27,226 nucleotides of DNA. It comes from Agromyces sp. (GTDB lineage: Bacteria; Actinomycetota; Actinomycetes; Actinomycetales; Microbacteriaceae). The translations under genes and the position numbers were made by a program. Positions 1-7,315 of the stretch are shown here, piece after piece. The DNA lies in the NCBI GenBank assembly GCA_031178025.1, contig JAPSJU010000004.1, positions 1 to 27,226 of the forward strand, read 5' to 3'. The number at the start of each line of letters is the position of its first letter. Position 1 is the first letter of the stretch. The notes under the pieces were generated by a model. That model ran no database searches, was not told where the DNA came from, and worked only from the letters and a program-made list of their open reading frames with translations.

Positions 1-1417
1 CGACGTCGGCCCGCCCGCCCACGCGCACCTCGGCGCCCTGGCCGCCTGTCGACGCCGCGAGCGCGACGGGCGTCTCGATCGACTGCTCGGGATGCCACGG
101 CGCACGGCCGTCGCGCATGCGCCCCACCGCTGCGGCGATGGCGATCCACGGATCGAGGGGCGCGACCGGGGCGTCCGAGCCGAGGGCCAGCTCGACGCCG
201 GCGGCGGCGAGCTCGCCGAGCATGAAGGCGCGATCGGTGCGCCCGCTCCAGTACCGATCGGCGACGTCGCGGTCGTCCATCGCGTGCTCGGGCTGCACGC
301 TCGCCACGATGCCGAGACGAGCGAAGCGGACGACATCCTCGCGACGCAGGAGTTGGGCATGCTCGACCGAGCCCGCGCATCCGACGACCTCGAAGGCGTC
401 GAGCACGGTCGCATTCGCGCGGTCCCCGATCGCGTGCACCGCCGGCGCCAGTCCTGCGGCGTGAGCCCGGCGCATGAGCGGGACGAGCTCGTCGAACGGC
501 ACGGTCGCGAGGCCGTACGGGTGCTCGTCGTCGGACGACCCGGCGTAGCGATCGAAGCACCAGGCGGTCCGGGTGTTGAGCGACCCGTCGGTGATGACCT
601 TGTACCCGCCCACCCTGACCAGTCCGCTCGTGCCGCCGAGGACGTCACCGGTGCGCAGGCCCTCGGCGATCGCACGATCCAGGTGCTGCGTGTAGACGCC
701 GAACCCGACACGCAGGAGGTCGAGGCCGCCCTGCACGCGCCGCTCCCAGTCGTCGCGGTTCCAGCGCATCTCGTAGTCGGTGATGCCCACCACCCCGCGC
801 GACGCCGCACGGCGAGCGGCGTCGGCCACCCAGCCGTCGAGCACGTCGTCGGCGACGTCGTCGAGGTCGCGCACGAGGCGGAAGCAGTCGTCCTCCCGCA
901 GCAGGCCGGACTCGCCTGCCGCGCCCGCCACGCCATGGCGGCGCACGGCCGCGGAGTTCAGCCAGCAGGCGTGCAGGTCGGCGGCCACGAGCACGACCGG
1001 GACGTCGCCGGAGACGGCGTCGAGGATCGCCCGGCTCGGGGCATCCGGCCACAGCCCGTCGCGATAGCCGAAGCCGATCACCTCCGACTCGCCGCGATCG
1101 ACGGATGCCGCGACGAGCACCGCGACGGCGGCGGCGGAGTCGGCCGCAGAGAGGTCGAGCCGGCGCGACACCATCGCCCACTGGGAGGCGTGCACATGCC
1201 GGTCGACGAGACCCGGAACCACCCAGCGCCCATCGACGTCGATGCGTGGGACCGACGAGCGGCCCCCTCGCCGTGCTGAGGCCGAGGAGGGATCGACCGC
1301 GGCACCGGACGAACCGGCGGGCATGATCGCAGCGATGCGCCCATCGCCGAGCTCGATGTCCACGAGCTCGTCACGGCCCGGGATGCGCGCGGACGTGAGG
1401 AGACCGGCGCCGTTCAC
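1..1417 (-). CDS. YtcJ-type metal-dependent amidohydrolase (C-terminus outside window)
   Basis: Amidohydrolase of the Amidohydro_3/YtcJ group, predicted to hydrolyse an amide or similar bond at a metal centre in the cytoplasm; substrate unknown. Seen: the N-terminal HVH metal motif (H74, H76) after a VVPGLVD beta-strand, the candidate carbamylated lysine in GGYKVITDGS (K273), HAIGDRA (H328), an EHAQ motif, and the late aspartate in ALGSDAPVAPLDPW (D415). About 472 residues lie inside the window and the frame is still open at base 1; family members are usually 500-550 aa, so only the end is missing. The start chosen is a GTG at 1417 that overlaps the stop of the upstream PaiB-like gene (GTGA overlap), which suggests translational coupling. 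The first ATG would remove about 31 residues. No signal peptide is seen. Confidence 0.85.
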   Translation of the reverse strand, partial: MNGAGLLTSARIPGRDELVDIELGDGRIAAIMPAGSSGAAVDPSSASARRGGRSSVPRIDVDGRWVVPGLVDRHVHASQWAMVSRRLDLSAADSAAAVAVLVAASVDRGESEVIGFGYRDGLWPDAPSRAILDAVSGDVPVVLVAADLHACWLNSAAVRRHGVAGAAGESGLLREDDCFRLVRDLDDVADDVLDGWVADAARRAASRGVVGITDYEMRWNRDDWERRVQGGLDLLRVGFGVYTQHLDRAIAEGLRTGDVLGGTSGLVRVGGYKVITDGSLNTRTAWCFDRYAGSSDDEHPYGLATVPFDELVPLMRRAHAAGLAPAVHAIGDRANATVLDAFEVVGCAGSVEHAQLLRREDVVRFARLGIVASVQPEHAMDDRDVADRYWSGRTDRAFMLGELAAAGVELALGSDAPVAPLDPWIAIAAAVGRMRDGRAPWHPEQSIETPVALAASTGGQGAEVRVGGRADV

Positions 1418-2058
1418 CGGCGCGCCGCCCGAAGGGCGGCGTGCGTGCGCCGCATCTCCGCGGCGAGCGCGGGACTGGCATACGGCCCGTCGCCGTCGAG
1501 TTCGGCGATGATGCGATCGACCGTCTCCGCGGGCCGGTTCTGACTCATCTTGTTCTTGCCGACGAATCGCGTGACGGGGATGCGAAGGCCCACCGTTCCC
1601 GCGGCGATCCGGTCGGCGTAGGCCGAGTTCTCCAGGGTGCCGCGCATGCGGCGCGGTTCCGGCATGGCGTCCTCGAAGTGATCGACGAGGGCCTCCAGCA
1701 CGCGGAGGTTCTCGTCGGCGTCGAGCAGCACGGGGGTGCCGTAGAGATGGGCCGTCACGAAGTTCCACGTCGGCACGGCGGGGTTCGCGTCGTACCACCC
1801 CGGCGAGATGTACCCGTGCGGGCCCTGCACGATGACCATGACTTCATGGCGTCCGAGCTCATGCACCACCTCGTCGGGTCTGCCGACGTGCGTGAGCAGC
1901 TCGATGCCGTCGGCCGTCTCGTCGAGGAGCACGGGATAGTGCGAGGCGACGAGGCCCGCGGCGGGCGTGTGACTGACGATCGTCATCCACGGGTGCTCGC
2001 GGATGAGTCGCTTCACTCCCTCCTCGCTCGCGAGGGTGAAGCTCGGATTCTGTCGCAT
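1414..2058 (-). CDS. PaiB-like FMN-binding protein
   Basis: Protein of 214 aa of the PaiB / FMN-binding negative transcriptional regulator family, a split-barrel flavin fold. In Bacillus subtilis PaiB influences sporulation and protease genes, but biochemical roles elsewhere are poorly defined. Seen: the typical N-terminal segment with LIREHPWMTIVS, the SHYPVLLD strand, the strongly conserved VQGPHGYISPGWY and VPTWNFVTAHLYG blocks, and the C-terminal GKNKMSQNRP motif. Length is normal for the family. The start at 2058 is preceded by a good Shine-Dalgarno (GAGGAGAG) that overlaps the stop of the upstream nei-like gene, so the two are probably co-transcribed. Its own stop overlaps the start of the amidohydrolase. 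Family membership is firm; a regulatory role is only inferred. Confidence 0.88.
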   Translation of the reverse strand: MRQNPSFTLASEEGVKRLIREHPWMTIVSHTPAAGLVASHYPVLLDETADGIELLTHVGRPDEVVHELGRHEVMVIVQGPHGYISPGWYDANPAVPTWNFVTAHLYGTPVLLDADENLRVLEALVDHFEDAMPEPRRMRGTLENSAYADRIAAGTVGLRIPVTRFVGKNKMSQNRPAETVDRIIAELDGDGPYASPALAAEMRRTHAALRAARR

Positions 2059-2067
2059 CGGCTCTCC

Positions 2068-3072
2068 TCAGGCCTGGCAGTACGGGCACCAGTACAGCTT
2101 GCGGGCGCCCATCTCCTCGAGCGCGATGTTCGTGCCGCACACGCGGCACGGCAGCCCGTGGCGCTTGTACACCCAGTGCCGGTCGTCGCGGTTGGCCATC
2201 GCCGCGCGGTACGCCTCCGGGTCGAGGTCGTCCATCGTCATCATCTGCCCGGTCTCGACGCCGATGCGGAGGAGCTTCGTCCAGTCCTTCCAGAGGTGAC
2301 GCACGTGCTCCTCGGGCACGAGCCGGCCCGGTGTGTGCGGGTTCTGACGGGCGCGGAAGAGCAGCTCGGCGCGGTACACGTTGCCGATGCCGGCGACGAC
2401 GGCCTGGTCCATGAGGAGCAGGCCGATCGGGGTCGCCCTGCTGGTGACGGCGGCCGTGAAGCGGTCCTCGGCCGCCTGCCCGGCGTCGATGAGGGGGTCG
2501 GGTCCGAGCTTGGCCACGATCCGCTCGACCTGTGCCGGGTCGAGCACCTCGCATGCGGTGGGCCCGCGCAGGTCGGCGCTCACGGAGTCGGTGAGCAGTC
2601 GCACCCGCACCTGGCCGACCGGTTCAGGGGGGAAGCTCGCAGGTTCGCCGCCCTCCTTCTCCGACTCCGACATGCGAAGCCGGGTCTGCCGGGGGGCGCC
2701 GATCGAGTGCAGCGAGTTCTCGCCCGCGCTGTCGAAGACGACGGCGTCGGGATTCGGCTGCTCGAGGAAGGTGCCGCCCTGGTTCGTCTGGCCCATGCGT
2801 CCGTTCGCCGACGCGATCGTGGCATCCATCAGGATGTCGCCGGCGAAGTCCCACGCGCCGTACATCCCGAGGTGCACCCGGAGCCAGCGATCGCCCTCGA
2901 ACCCGAGGAACATCTGCTTGCCGACGGCGCGGGCATCGATCATCCGGCGCCCGTCGAGCTCCGCCGCGCCCTGCACGAACCGGCCCTGCGGGCTCGAGGC
3001 CCGCACGACGTGCCCGACGAAGTTGCGCTCGAACTGGCGGGTGATGCGATGGACGGAGTGTCCTTCGGGCAT
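2068..3072 (-). CDS. Formamidopyrimidine-DNA glycosylase / endonuclease VIII family (Nei2-like)
   Basis: DNA glycosylase/AP lyase of base-excision repair that removes oxidised bases, 334 aa. Seen: N-terminus MPEGHSVHR, with the catalytic proline (P2 after Met removal) and E3; the conserved lysine in AVGKQMF (K52); the helix-two-turn-helix region with GIGNVYRAELLFRA; and a C-terminal zinc finger C309-x2-C312-x16-C329-x2-C332 ending two residues before the stop. The PEGHSVHR start points to the Nei (endonuclease VIII) side rather than MutM. It is longer than most relatives (about 260-290 aa) because of a polar linker at about residues 80-153 inside the N-terminal beta domain. It lies 9 bp after rpiB, with AAGGG as a plausible ribosome site. 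Substrate preference cannot be read from sequence. Confidence 0.93.
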   Translation of the reverse strand: MPEGHSVHRITRQFERNFVGHVVRASSPQGRFVQGAAELDGRRMIDARAVGKQMFLGFEGDRWLRVHLGMYGAWDFAGDILMDATIASANGRMGQTNQGGTFLEQPNPDAVVFDSAGENSLHSIGAPRQTRLRMSESEKEGGEPASFPPEPVGQVRVRLLTDSVSADLRGPTACEVLDPAQVERIVAKLGPDPLIDAGQAAEDRFTAAVTSRATPIGLLLMDQAVVAGIGNVYRAELLFRARQNPHTPGRLVPEEHVRHLWKDWTKLLRIGVETGQMMTMDDLDPEAYRAAMANRDDRHWVYKRHGLPCRVCGTNIALEEMGARKLYWCPYCQA

Positions 3073-3081
3073 TCGGACCCC

Positions 3082-3579
3082 TTACGCGTCGACGTGGTCG
3101 ACGCCCTTGCCGGCGATATCGCCGGTCGACTCGTACTCGGCGAGCTGCGCGATACGGCGGGCGTGCCGCTCGTCGCCCGAGAAGGGCTCGGCGATGAAGG
3201 CGTCGATGTAGCGGATCGCCTCCTCGACGGTGTGCTGGCGCGCGCCGATCGAGATGACGTTCGCATCGTTGTGCTGGCGAGCGAGGATCGCGGTGTCCAT
3301 GCTCCAGACGAGCGCCGCACGGATGCCGCGCACCTTGTTCGCGGCGATCTGCTCGCCGTTGCCCGAACCGCCGAAGACGATCCCGAGGGCGTGCACGTTC
3401 GCCGCCTGGTCGCGAGCGACCGCCTGCGCGGCATTGATGCAGAACGCCGGGTAGTCGTCGAGCGGGTCGAACTCGCTCGGACCGTGGTCGACGACCTCGT
3501 GGCCGCCGTTGGTCAGGTGATCGACCAGCGTCCGGCTGAACTCGAGGCCGGCGTGGTCGGTCGCGATGTGGATGCGCAT
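3082..3579 (-). CDS. rpiB: Ribose-5-phosphate isomerase B
   Basis: Interconverts ribose 5-phosphate and ribulose 5-phosphate in the non-oxidative pentose phosphate pathway; cytoplasmic. The 165-aa protein closely follows the Mycobacterium tuberculosis form: ATDHAG at the N-terminus (D8, H9), DDYPAFC at 41-47, the GGSGNGEQIAANKV block at 70-83, and the late HARRIAQLAEYE helix. The position of the Escherichia coli catalytic cysteine is serine (S72), as in the mycobacterial enzyme, where a glutamate (here E76) acts as base, so this is not a defect. The start is ATG at 3579 with no Shine-Dalgarno. Instead a TAGACT -10 element lies 6 bp upstream and shares its TAG with the stop codon of the DUF2332 gene, so the mRNA is probably leaderless. 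Confidence 0.95.
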   Translation of the reverse strand: MRIHIATDHAGLEFSRTLVDHLTNGGHEVVDHGPSEFDPLDDYPAFCINAAQAVARDQAANVHALGIVFGGSGNGEQIAANKVRGIRAALVWSMDTAILARQHNDANVISIGARQHTVEEAIRYIDAFIAEPFSGDERHARRIAQLAEYESTGDIAGKGVDHVDA

Positions 3580-3585
3580 GCGCCA

Positions 3586-3591
3586 AGTCTA
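3586..3591 (-). promoter_or_regulatory. -10 element of rpiB, overlapping the DUF2332 stop codon
   Basis: TAGACT on the minus strand, 6 bp before the rpiB ATG; its TAG is the stop codon of the DUF2332 gene. No convincing -35. Confidence 0.65.
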
Positions 3592-4575
3592 GGGATTCGG
3601 CACCCAGCGAAGGGCACGTCCGTGCGGCTGCGCCCACGCGAGTTGCTCGCCGTCGAGGGCGAGCACGAGGTCGGTGCTGTCGTTCGGCACGTCCTCGCGC
3701 ACGCGGATCCCGGGCAGCACGGTTCGCCCCTCGACCGAGAGCCAGTGGCCGGGCAGGTCCCGCACGAGCTCGGTGAACCGCCCTCGATGCGCCTCGTCGA
3801 GGTAGGCGAGCACGACCGTGTGGACGACCACGAGCGTTGCGTCGCGCGGGGCGGCCTCGGCGAGCTCGCCGAGTCGCTCGTTGAGGTCGCCCGCGAGGAT
3901 CACCGGGGGGTCGTCCGCGGCGATGGCCGCAGCGGAACGGAGGCGTGCGCGGCGCTCGTCGTGCTCGGGCCAGATGAGCGCGTCGAGCCATGCGACGTCG
4001 TCGGGATTCCGCACGTCGAGCGGGTTCAGGTCGATGCCGGCGCGCCACGCGATCCCGGGCAGCCGGTCGGGGATCGGCACGGGGCCCGTCGTCCGGCACT
4101 CGATCAGCACGGTGCTCGGACCGTCGAGCGGATCGAGCCGGGGGTGCCCGGAGTACTGGAAGCTGTATCGATCCGGGTAGAGGCACAGGCCGGCGGAGGA
4201 TCCCACCTCCAGGAGCGCGATCGGGCCCTCGATCCTCGCGAGCACGGGTACGAGCAGCGCGCTCCTGGCGGCCTCGTTCGTCTGCGTGGCGCGGGTGCGT
4301 GCGGTCTCGCGCACGGTCGCCCAGTTCGCGTGGAGCCACTCGCGGAACGGCTCGTACGGTGAGACAGTCGCGCCGTGGAATCCCGCCGCCGAGAACACGA
4401 GATTGGGCTGACGCTTCGCGGGCGGCAGCTCGTCGATCAGCGCGATCGTCGCCGGATCGGCGGCGACGCCGTGCGCCCACGCCTCGTAGCATGCCGACAT
4501 GCCTCGCGCCTCCACATCGGCGAAGGCGGTGTACCGCTCGGCCGTCGGGGCACTGGAATCCATGCTCGAACGCAT
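3589..4575 (-). CDS. DUF2332 family protein
   Basis: Protein of 328 aa recognised as DUF2332, an actinobacteria-rich family without an established function. Seen: N-terminal helical part with SACYEAWAHGVA, then RQPNLVFSAAGFHG, and at 121-130 the block LLEVGSSAGL followed by CLYPDRYSF. The GxSAG loop after a hydrophobic strand resembles the SAM-binding loop of Rossmann methyltransferases, and the HTVVLAYL and GRTVLPGI segments look like later core strands; a methyltransferase-like fold is inferred, not shown. The start at 4575 is favoured over the ATG at 4563 because a good promoter, TTGACC-17 bp-TAGCGT, ends 6 bp before it (leaderless mRNA). The gene is divergent from pepN and its TAG stop serves as part of the rpiB promoter. 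Confidence 0.82.
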   Translation of the reverse strand: MRSSMDSSAPTAERYTAFADVEARGMSACYEAWAHGVAADPATIALIDELPPAKRQPNLVFSAAGFHGATVSPYEPFREWLHANWATVRETARTRATQTNEAARSALLVPVLARIEGPIALLEVGSSAGLCLYPDRYSFQYSGHPRLDPLDGPSTVLIECRTTGPVPIPDRLPGIAWRAGIDLNPLDVRNPDDVAWLDALIWPEHDERRARLRSAAAIAADDPPVILAGDLNERLGELAEAAPRDATLVVVHTVVLAYLDEAHRGRFTELVRDLPGHWLSVEGRTVLPGIRVREDVPNDSTDLVLALDGEQLAWAQPHGRALRWVPNP

Positions 4576-4581
4576 GCTGTC

Positions 4582-4610
4582 ACGCTAGGTCCGACGACTA
4601 GGCTGGTCAA
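4582..4610 (-). promoter_or_regulatory. Promoter of the DUF2332 gene
   Basis: TTGACC (4610-4605), 17-bp spacer, TAGCGT (4587-4582), 6 bp, ATG at 4575. This is the only promoter in the window with both a clear -35 and -10, and it supports the 4575 start with a leaderless mRNA. Confidence 0.8.
4599..4604 (+). promoter_or_regulatory. -10 element of the first pepN
   Basis: TAGGCT, located inside the spacer of the divergent DUF2332 promoter. It would give a TSS near 4612 and a leader of about 43 nt to the TTG start at 4655. TAGGCTGG also precedes the second pepN (11068-11075). Confidence 0.6.
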
Positions 4611-4654
4611 TCGTGCAACGGCGCCACGAGCGCCGACGGAAGAGGGAGACGAAC

Positions 4655-7204
4655 TTGCCAGGAGAGAACCTCACGAGGCTCGAGGCCGAGGAGCGCGCGT
4701 CGCTCGTGACCGTTCACGACTACGACGTCGTGCTCGACGTGACGACCGGTCCCGAGGTGTTCCGCAGTGCGACGACGGTGCGCTTCTCCGCAGTGGCGGG
4801 GGCCTCCACCTTCATCGATGCGATCACCGCGGCGGTGCACTCGGTGACCCTGAACGGTGTCTCGCTCGACCCTGCCGAGGTGAGCGACGGGGTGCGCATC
4901 CAGTTGCCCGACCTCGCCGCCGAGAACGAACTCGTCGTCGTGGCCGATGGCCGCTACATGCACACCGGCGAGGGCCTGCACCGCTTCGTCGACCCGGTCG
5001 ACGGCGAGGCGTACCTCTACACGCAGTTCGAGGTGCCCGACTCCCGGCGGATGTTCGCCGTGTTCGAGCAGCCCGACCTGAAGGCGGCGTTCCGCTTCAC
5101 GGTCACCGCCCCCGCGCACTGGGAGGTCGTGTCGAACTCCCCCACGCCCGAGCCGACCGCCGCCCACGAGGGCGCGATGACGTGGACGTTCGCGCCGACG
5201 CCGCGCATCTCGAGCTACATCACGGCGCTCGTCGCGGGCCCGTACGCCGTCGTCCGCGATGAGCTCACCAGTGCCGACGGCCGTGTCATCCCGCTCGGCG
5301 TCTTCAGCCGCAAGAGCCTCTCCGAGTTCCTCGACGCGGACTACATCTTCGAGAAGACCAAGCAGGGCTTCGAGTACTTCGAGCAGAAGTTCGGGGTTCC
5401 GTACCCGTTCGCGAAGTACGACCAGCTCTTCGTGCCGGAGTACAACGCGGGCGCGATGGAGAATGCCGGCGCGGTCACGTTCACCGAGGTCTACGTGTTC
5501 CGCTCGAAGGTCACGGATGCCGTGCGCGAGCGCCGCGTGGTCACGATCCTGCACGAGCTCGCGCACATGTGGTTCGGCGACCTGGTGACCATGAAGTGGT
5601 GGAACGACCTGTGGCTGAACGAGTCGTTCGCGGAGTGGGCGTCGACGATCGCCACCGCCGAGGCGACCGAGTGGACCGAGGCATGGACCACCTTCAACTC
5701 CATGGAGAAGAGCTGGGCCTATCGCCAGGACCAGCTCCCCTCGACCCACCCCGTGGTCGCGACCATCAACGACCTCGAAGACGTGCAGGTGAACTTCGAC
5801 GGCATCACGTACGCCAAGGGCGGCTCCGTGCTGAAGCAGCTCGTCGCGTGGGTCGGCGTGGAGGCCTTCTTCCGGGGCGTCTCGGCCTACTTCGTGAAGC
5901 ACCAGTGGGGCAACACGACGCTCGCCGACCTGCTGGCCGAGCTCGAGGCGGCGTCGGGCCGGGACCTCTCGGACTGGTCCCGCATCTGGCTCGAGACGGC
6001 CGGCGTCAACACCCTCCGTCCCGAGATCACGAGCGATGACGCCGGCCGGATCACCGCGTTCGCGGTGCTGCAGTCCGCTCCCGCGGACCATCCCACGATC
6101 CGCCCGCACCGCCTCGCGATCGGCTTCTACAACCTCAGGGACGGCAAGCTGGTCCGCGATCACCGGGTCGAGCTCGACATCGACGGCGAGCGCACCGAGA
6201 TCCCCGAGCTGGTCGGCCTTCCCCGACCCGCCCTCGTGCTGTTGAACGACGACGACCTCGCCTACGCGAAGATCCGGCTCGACGATTCCTCGCACGGCGT
6301 GGCACTCGCCAACCTCTCGGAGATCGAGGACCCCCTCGCCCGTGCCCTCGTCTGGAGCTCGGTGTGGGATGCGACTCGCGACGCCGAGACCCGGGCGAGC
6401 GACTACCTCGCCCTCGTGCTGGGCAACATCGCGAGCGAGACGGAGTCGACCACGCTGCGCATCGTCCTCGCGAACGCCGTGCTCGCGGCGAGCGCGTATA
6501 CGGCGCCCGAGCGCCGCGACGACGCGCGACGCACCCTCGCCGACGGGTTCTGGCGTCTCGCCCAGGAAGCCGAACCTGGCAGCGACGCGCAGTTCCAGTT
6601 CGTGATGAACTTCGCCACGATCGCGGAGGCGGGGTCCCACGTCGACGAGCTCGCGGCGCTGTACGACGGCTCGTTGACCCTCGAGGGACTCGAGATCGAC
6701 ACCGACCTCGGCTGGGAGCTGCTCATCGCGCTCGTGGCGGCCGGCCGCGCGGGCGAGGCCGAGATCGACGAGCGCCTCGCGAGCGACCGCACCGCGACGG
6801 GCCAGCAGTCGGCGGCGCACGCACGTGCGGCGATCCAGACGCTCGAGGGCAAGGAGCGCGCGTGGTCCTCGCTCATCGACGTCGACACCGCGACGAACAC
6901 GGTCGTGCGTGAGACCGCCGAGGGGTTCCTCCGCGCGAGCGACCCGGCGCTGCTCGACGCCTTCGTCGACCGGTACTTCGAGATGCTGGAGCGCATCTGG
7001 GATGAGCGCAGCTACGCGATCGCCGAGAAGCTCGTCGACGGGCTCTACCCGTCACCGCTCGCGAACCGCGCCCTCGCCGACGCGAGCCGTGCCTGGCTCG
7101 AGTCGCACCCCGACGTGCCCGCGCTGCGCCGTCTCGTCGTCGAGCGTCTCGCCGGCATCGATCGGGCCCTCGCCGCGCAGGAGCGTGACGCGCAGGGCGC
7201 CTGA
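4655..7204 (+). CDS. pepN: Aminopeptidase N, M1 family (first paralogue)
   Basis: Zinc metallopeptidase of 849 aa that removes N-terminal residues from peptides; cytoplasmic, no signal peptide. Seen: the substrate-binding GAMEN motif at 266-270, HELAH at 300-304 with the third zinc ligand in NESFAEW (E323), then a long helical ERAP1-C-like domain from about residue 520 to the end. Length is normal for actinobacterial PepN. I start it at TTG 4655, which has GGGAG six bases upstream and gives (M)PGENLTRLEAE, aligning without a gap to MPTANLTRLEAE of the second paralogue. A GTG at 4613 would add 14 residues and lies 8 bp after a TAGGCT -10, so a second, leaderless start remains possible. A large palindrome follows the stop. 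Confidence 0.95.
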   Translation: MPGENLTRLEAEERASLVTVHDYDVVLDVTTGPEVFRSATTVRFSAVAGASTFIDAITAAVHSVTLNGVSLDPAEVSDGVRIQLPDLAAENELVVVADGRYMHTGEGLHRFVDPVDGEAYLYTQFEVPDSRRMFAVFEQPDLKAAFRFTVTAPAHWEVVSNSPTPEPTAAHEGAMTWTFAPTPRISSYITALVAGPYAVVRDELTSADGRVIPLGVFSRKSLSEFLDADYIFEKTKQGFEYFEQKFGVPYPFAKYDQLFVPEYNAGAMENAGAVTFTEVYVFRSKVTDAVRERRVVTILHELAHMWFGDLVTMKWWNDLWLNESFAEWASTIATAEATEWTEAWTTFNSMEKSWAYRQDQLPSTHPVVATINDLEDVQVNFDGITYAKGGSVLKQLVAWVGVEAFFRGVSAYFVKHQWGNTTLADLLAELEAASGRDLSDWSRIWLETAGVNTLRPEITSDDAGRITAFAVLQSAPADHPTIRPHRLAIGFYNLRDGKLVRDHRVELDIDGERTEIPELVGLPRPALVLLNDDDLAYAKIRLDDSSHGVALANLSEIEDPLARALVWSSVWDATRDAETRASDYLALVLGNIASETESTTLRIVLANAVLAASAYTAPERRDDARRTLADGFWRLAQEAEPGSDAQFQFVMNFATIAEAGSHVDELAALYDGSLTLEGLEIDTDLGWELLIALVAAGRAGEAEIDERLASDRTATGQQSAAHARAAIQTLEGKERAWSSLIDVDTATNTVVRETAEGFLRASDPALLDAFVDRYFEMLERIWDERSYAIAEKLVDGLYPSPLANRALADASRAWLESHPDVPALRRLVVERLAGIDRALAAQERDAQGA

Positions 7205-7217
7205 GCACCGGCGCCGC

Positions 7218-7260
7218 GGGGCGGCGGGAGTGGTACCGCGGTACCACTCCCCGCCGCCCC
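7218..7260. repeat. Long palindrome between pepN and the ABC exporter genes (operator or terminator)
   Basis: Two 20-base arms (7218-7237 and 7240-7260) are complementary apart from one extra C in the right arm. The inner 22 bp (7228-7249) with core GGTACCGCGGTACC are perfectly palindromic. The centre is about 76 bp upstream of the expected TSS of the ABC operon. It may end pepN transcription (no U-run follows), bind the response regulator, or both. Confidence 0.65.
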
Positions 7261-7302
7261 GAACCGTTCCCACGGCCGATGCGCGCGGGGGCGGGGCATC
7301 CG

Positions 7303-7308
7303 TAGCGT
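7303..7308 (+). promoter_or_regulatory. -10 element of the ABC exporter operon
   Basis: TAGCGT, 7 bp before the ATG at 7316; a leaderless mRNA is expected. No clear -35, which is compatible with an activator-dependent promoter. Confidence 0.6.
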
Positions 7309-7315
7309 CGACGGC

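Noticed and set aside
92..1279. A 395-codon plus-strand frame over the amidohydrolase region
   Set aside because: The minus strand encodes an amidohydrolase with all metal-binding motifs; the plus frame has no family features.
3082..3579. Loss of the catalytic cysteine in RpiB
   Set aside because: Serine at this position is normal in the mycobacterial-type enzyme, where a glutamate acts as base; the enzyme should be active.
1441..4362. A 973-codon open frame on the plus strand, antisense to paiB, nei, rpiB and DUF2332
   Set aside because: It is a mirror frame of four well-supported minus-strand genes; long antisense frames without stops are expected in DNA with GC-rich third codon positions, and its product is low-complexity Arg/Val/Gly/His-rich with no recognisable domain.
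4607..6820. A 737-codon open frame antisense to the first pepN
   Set aside because: It lies on the strand opposite to a clear M1 aminopeptidase; composition is typical of an antisense shadow.
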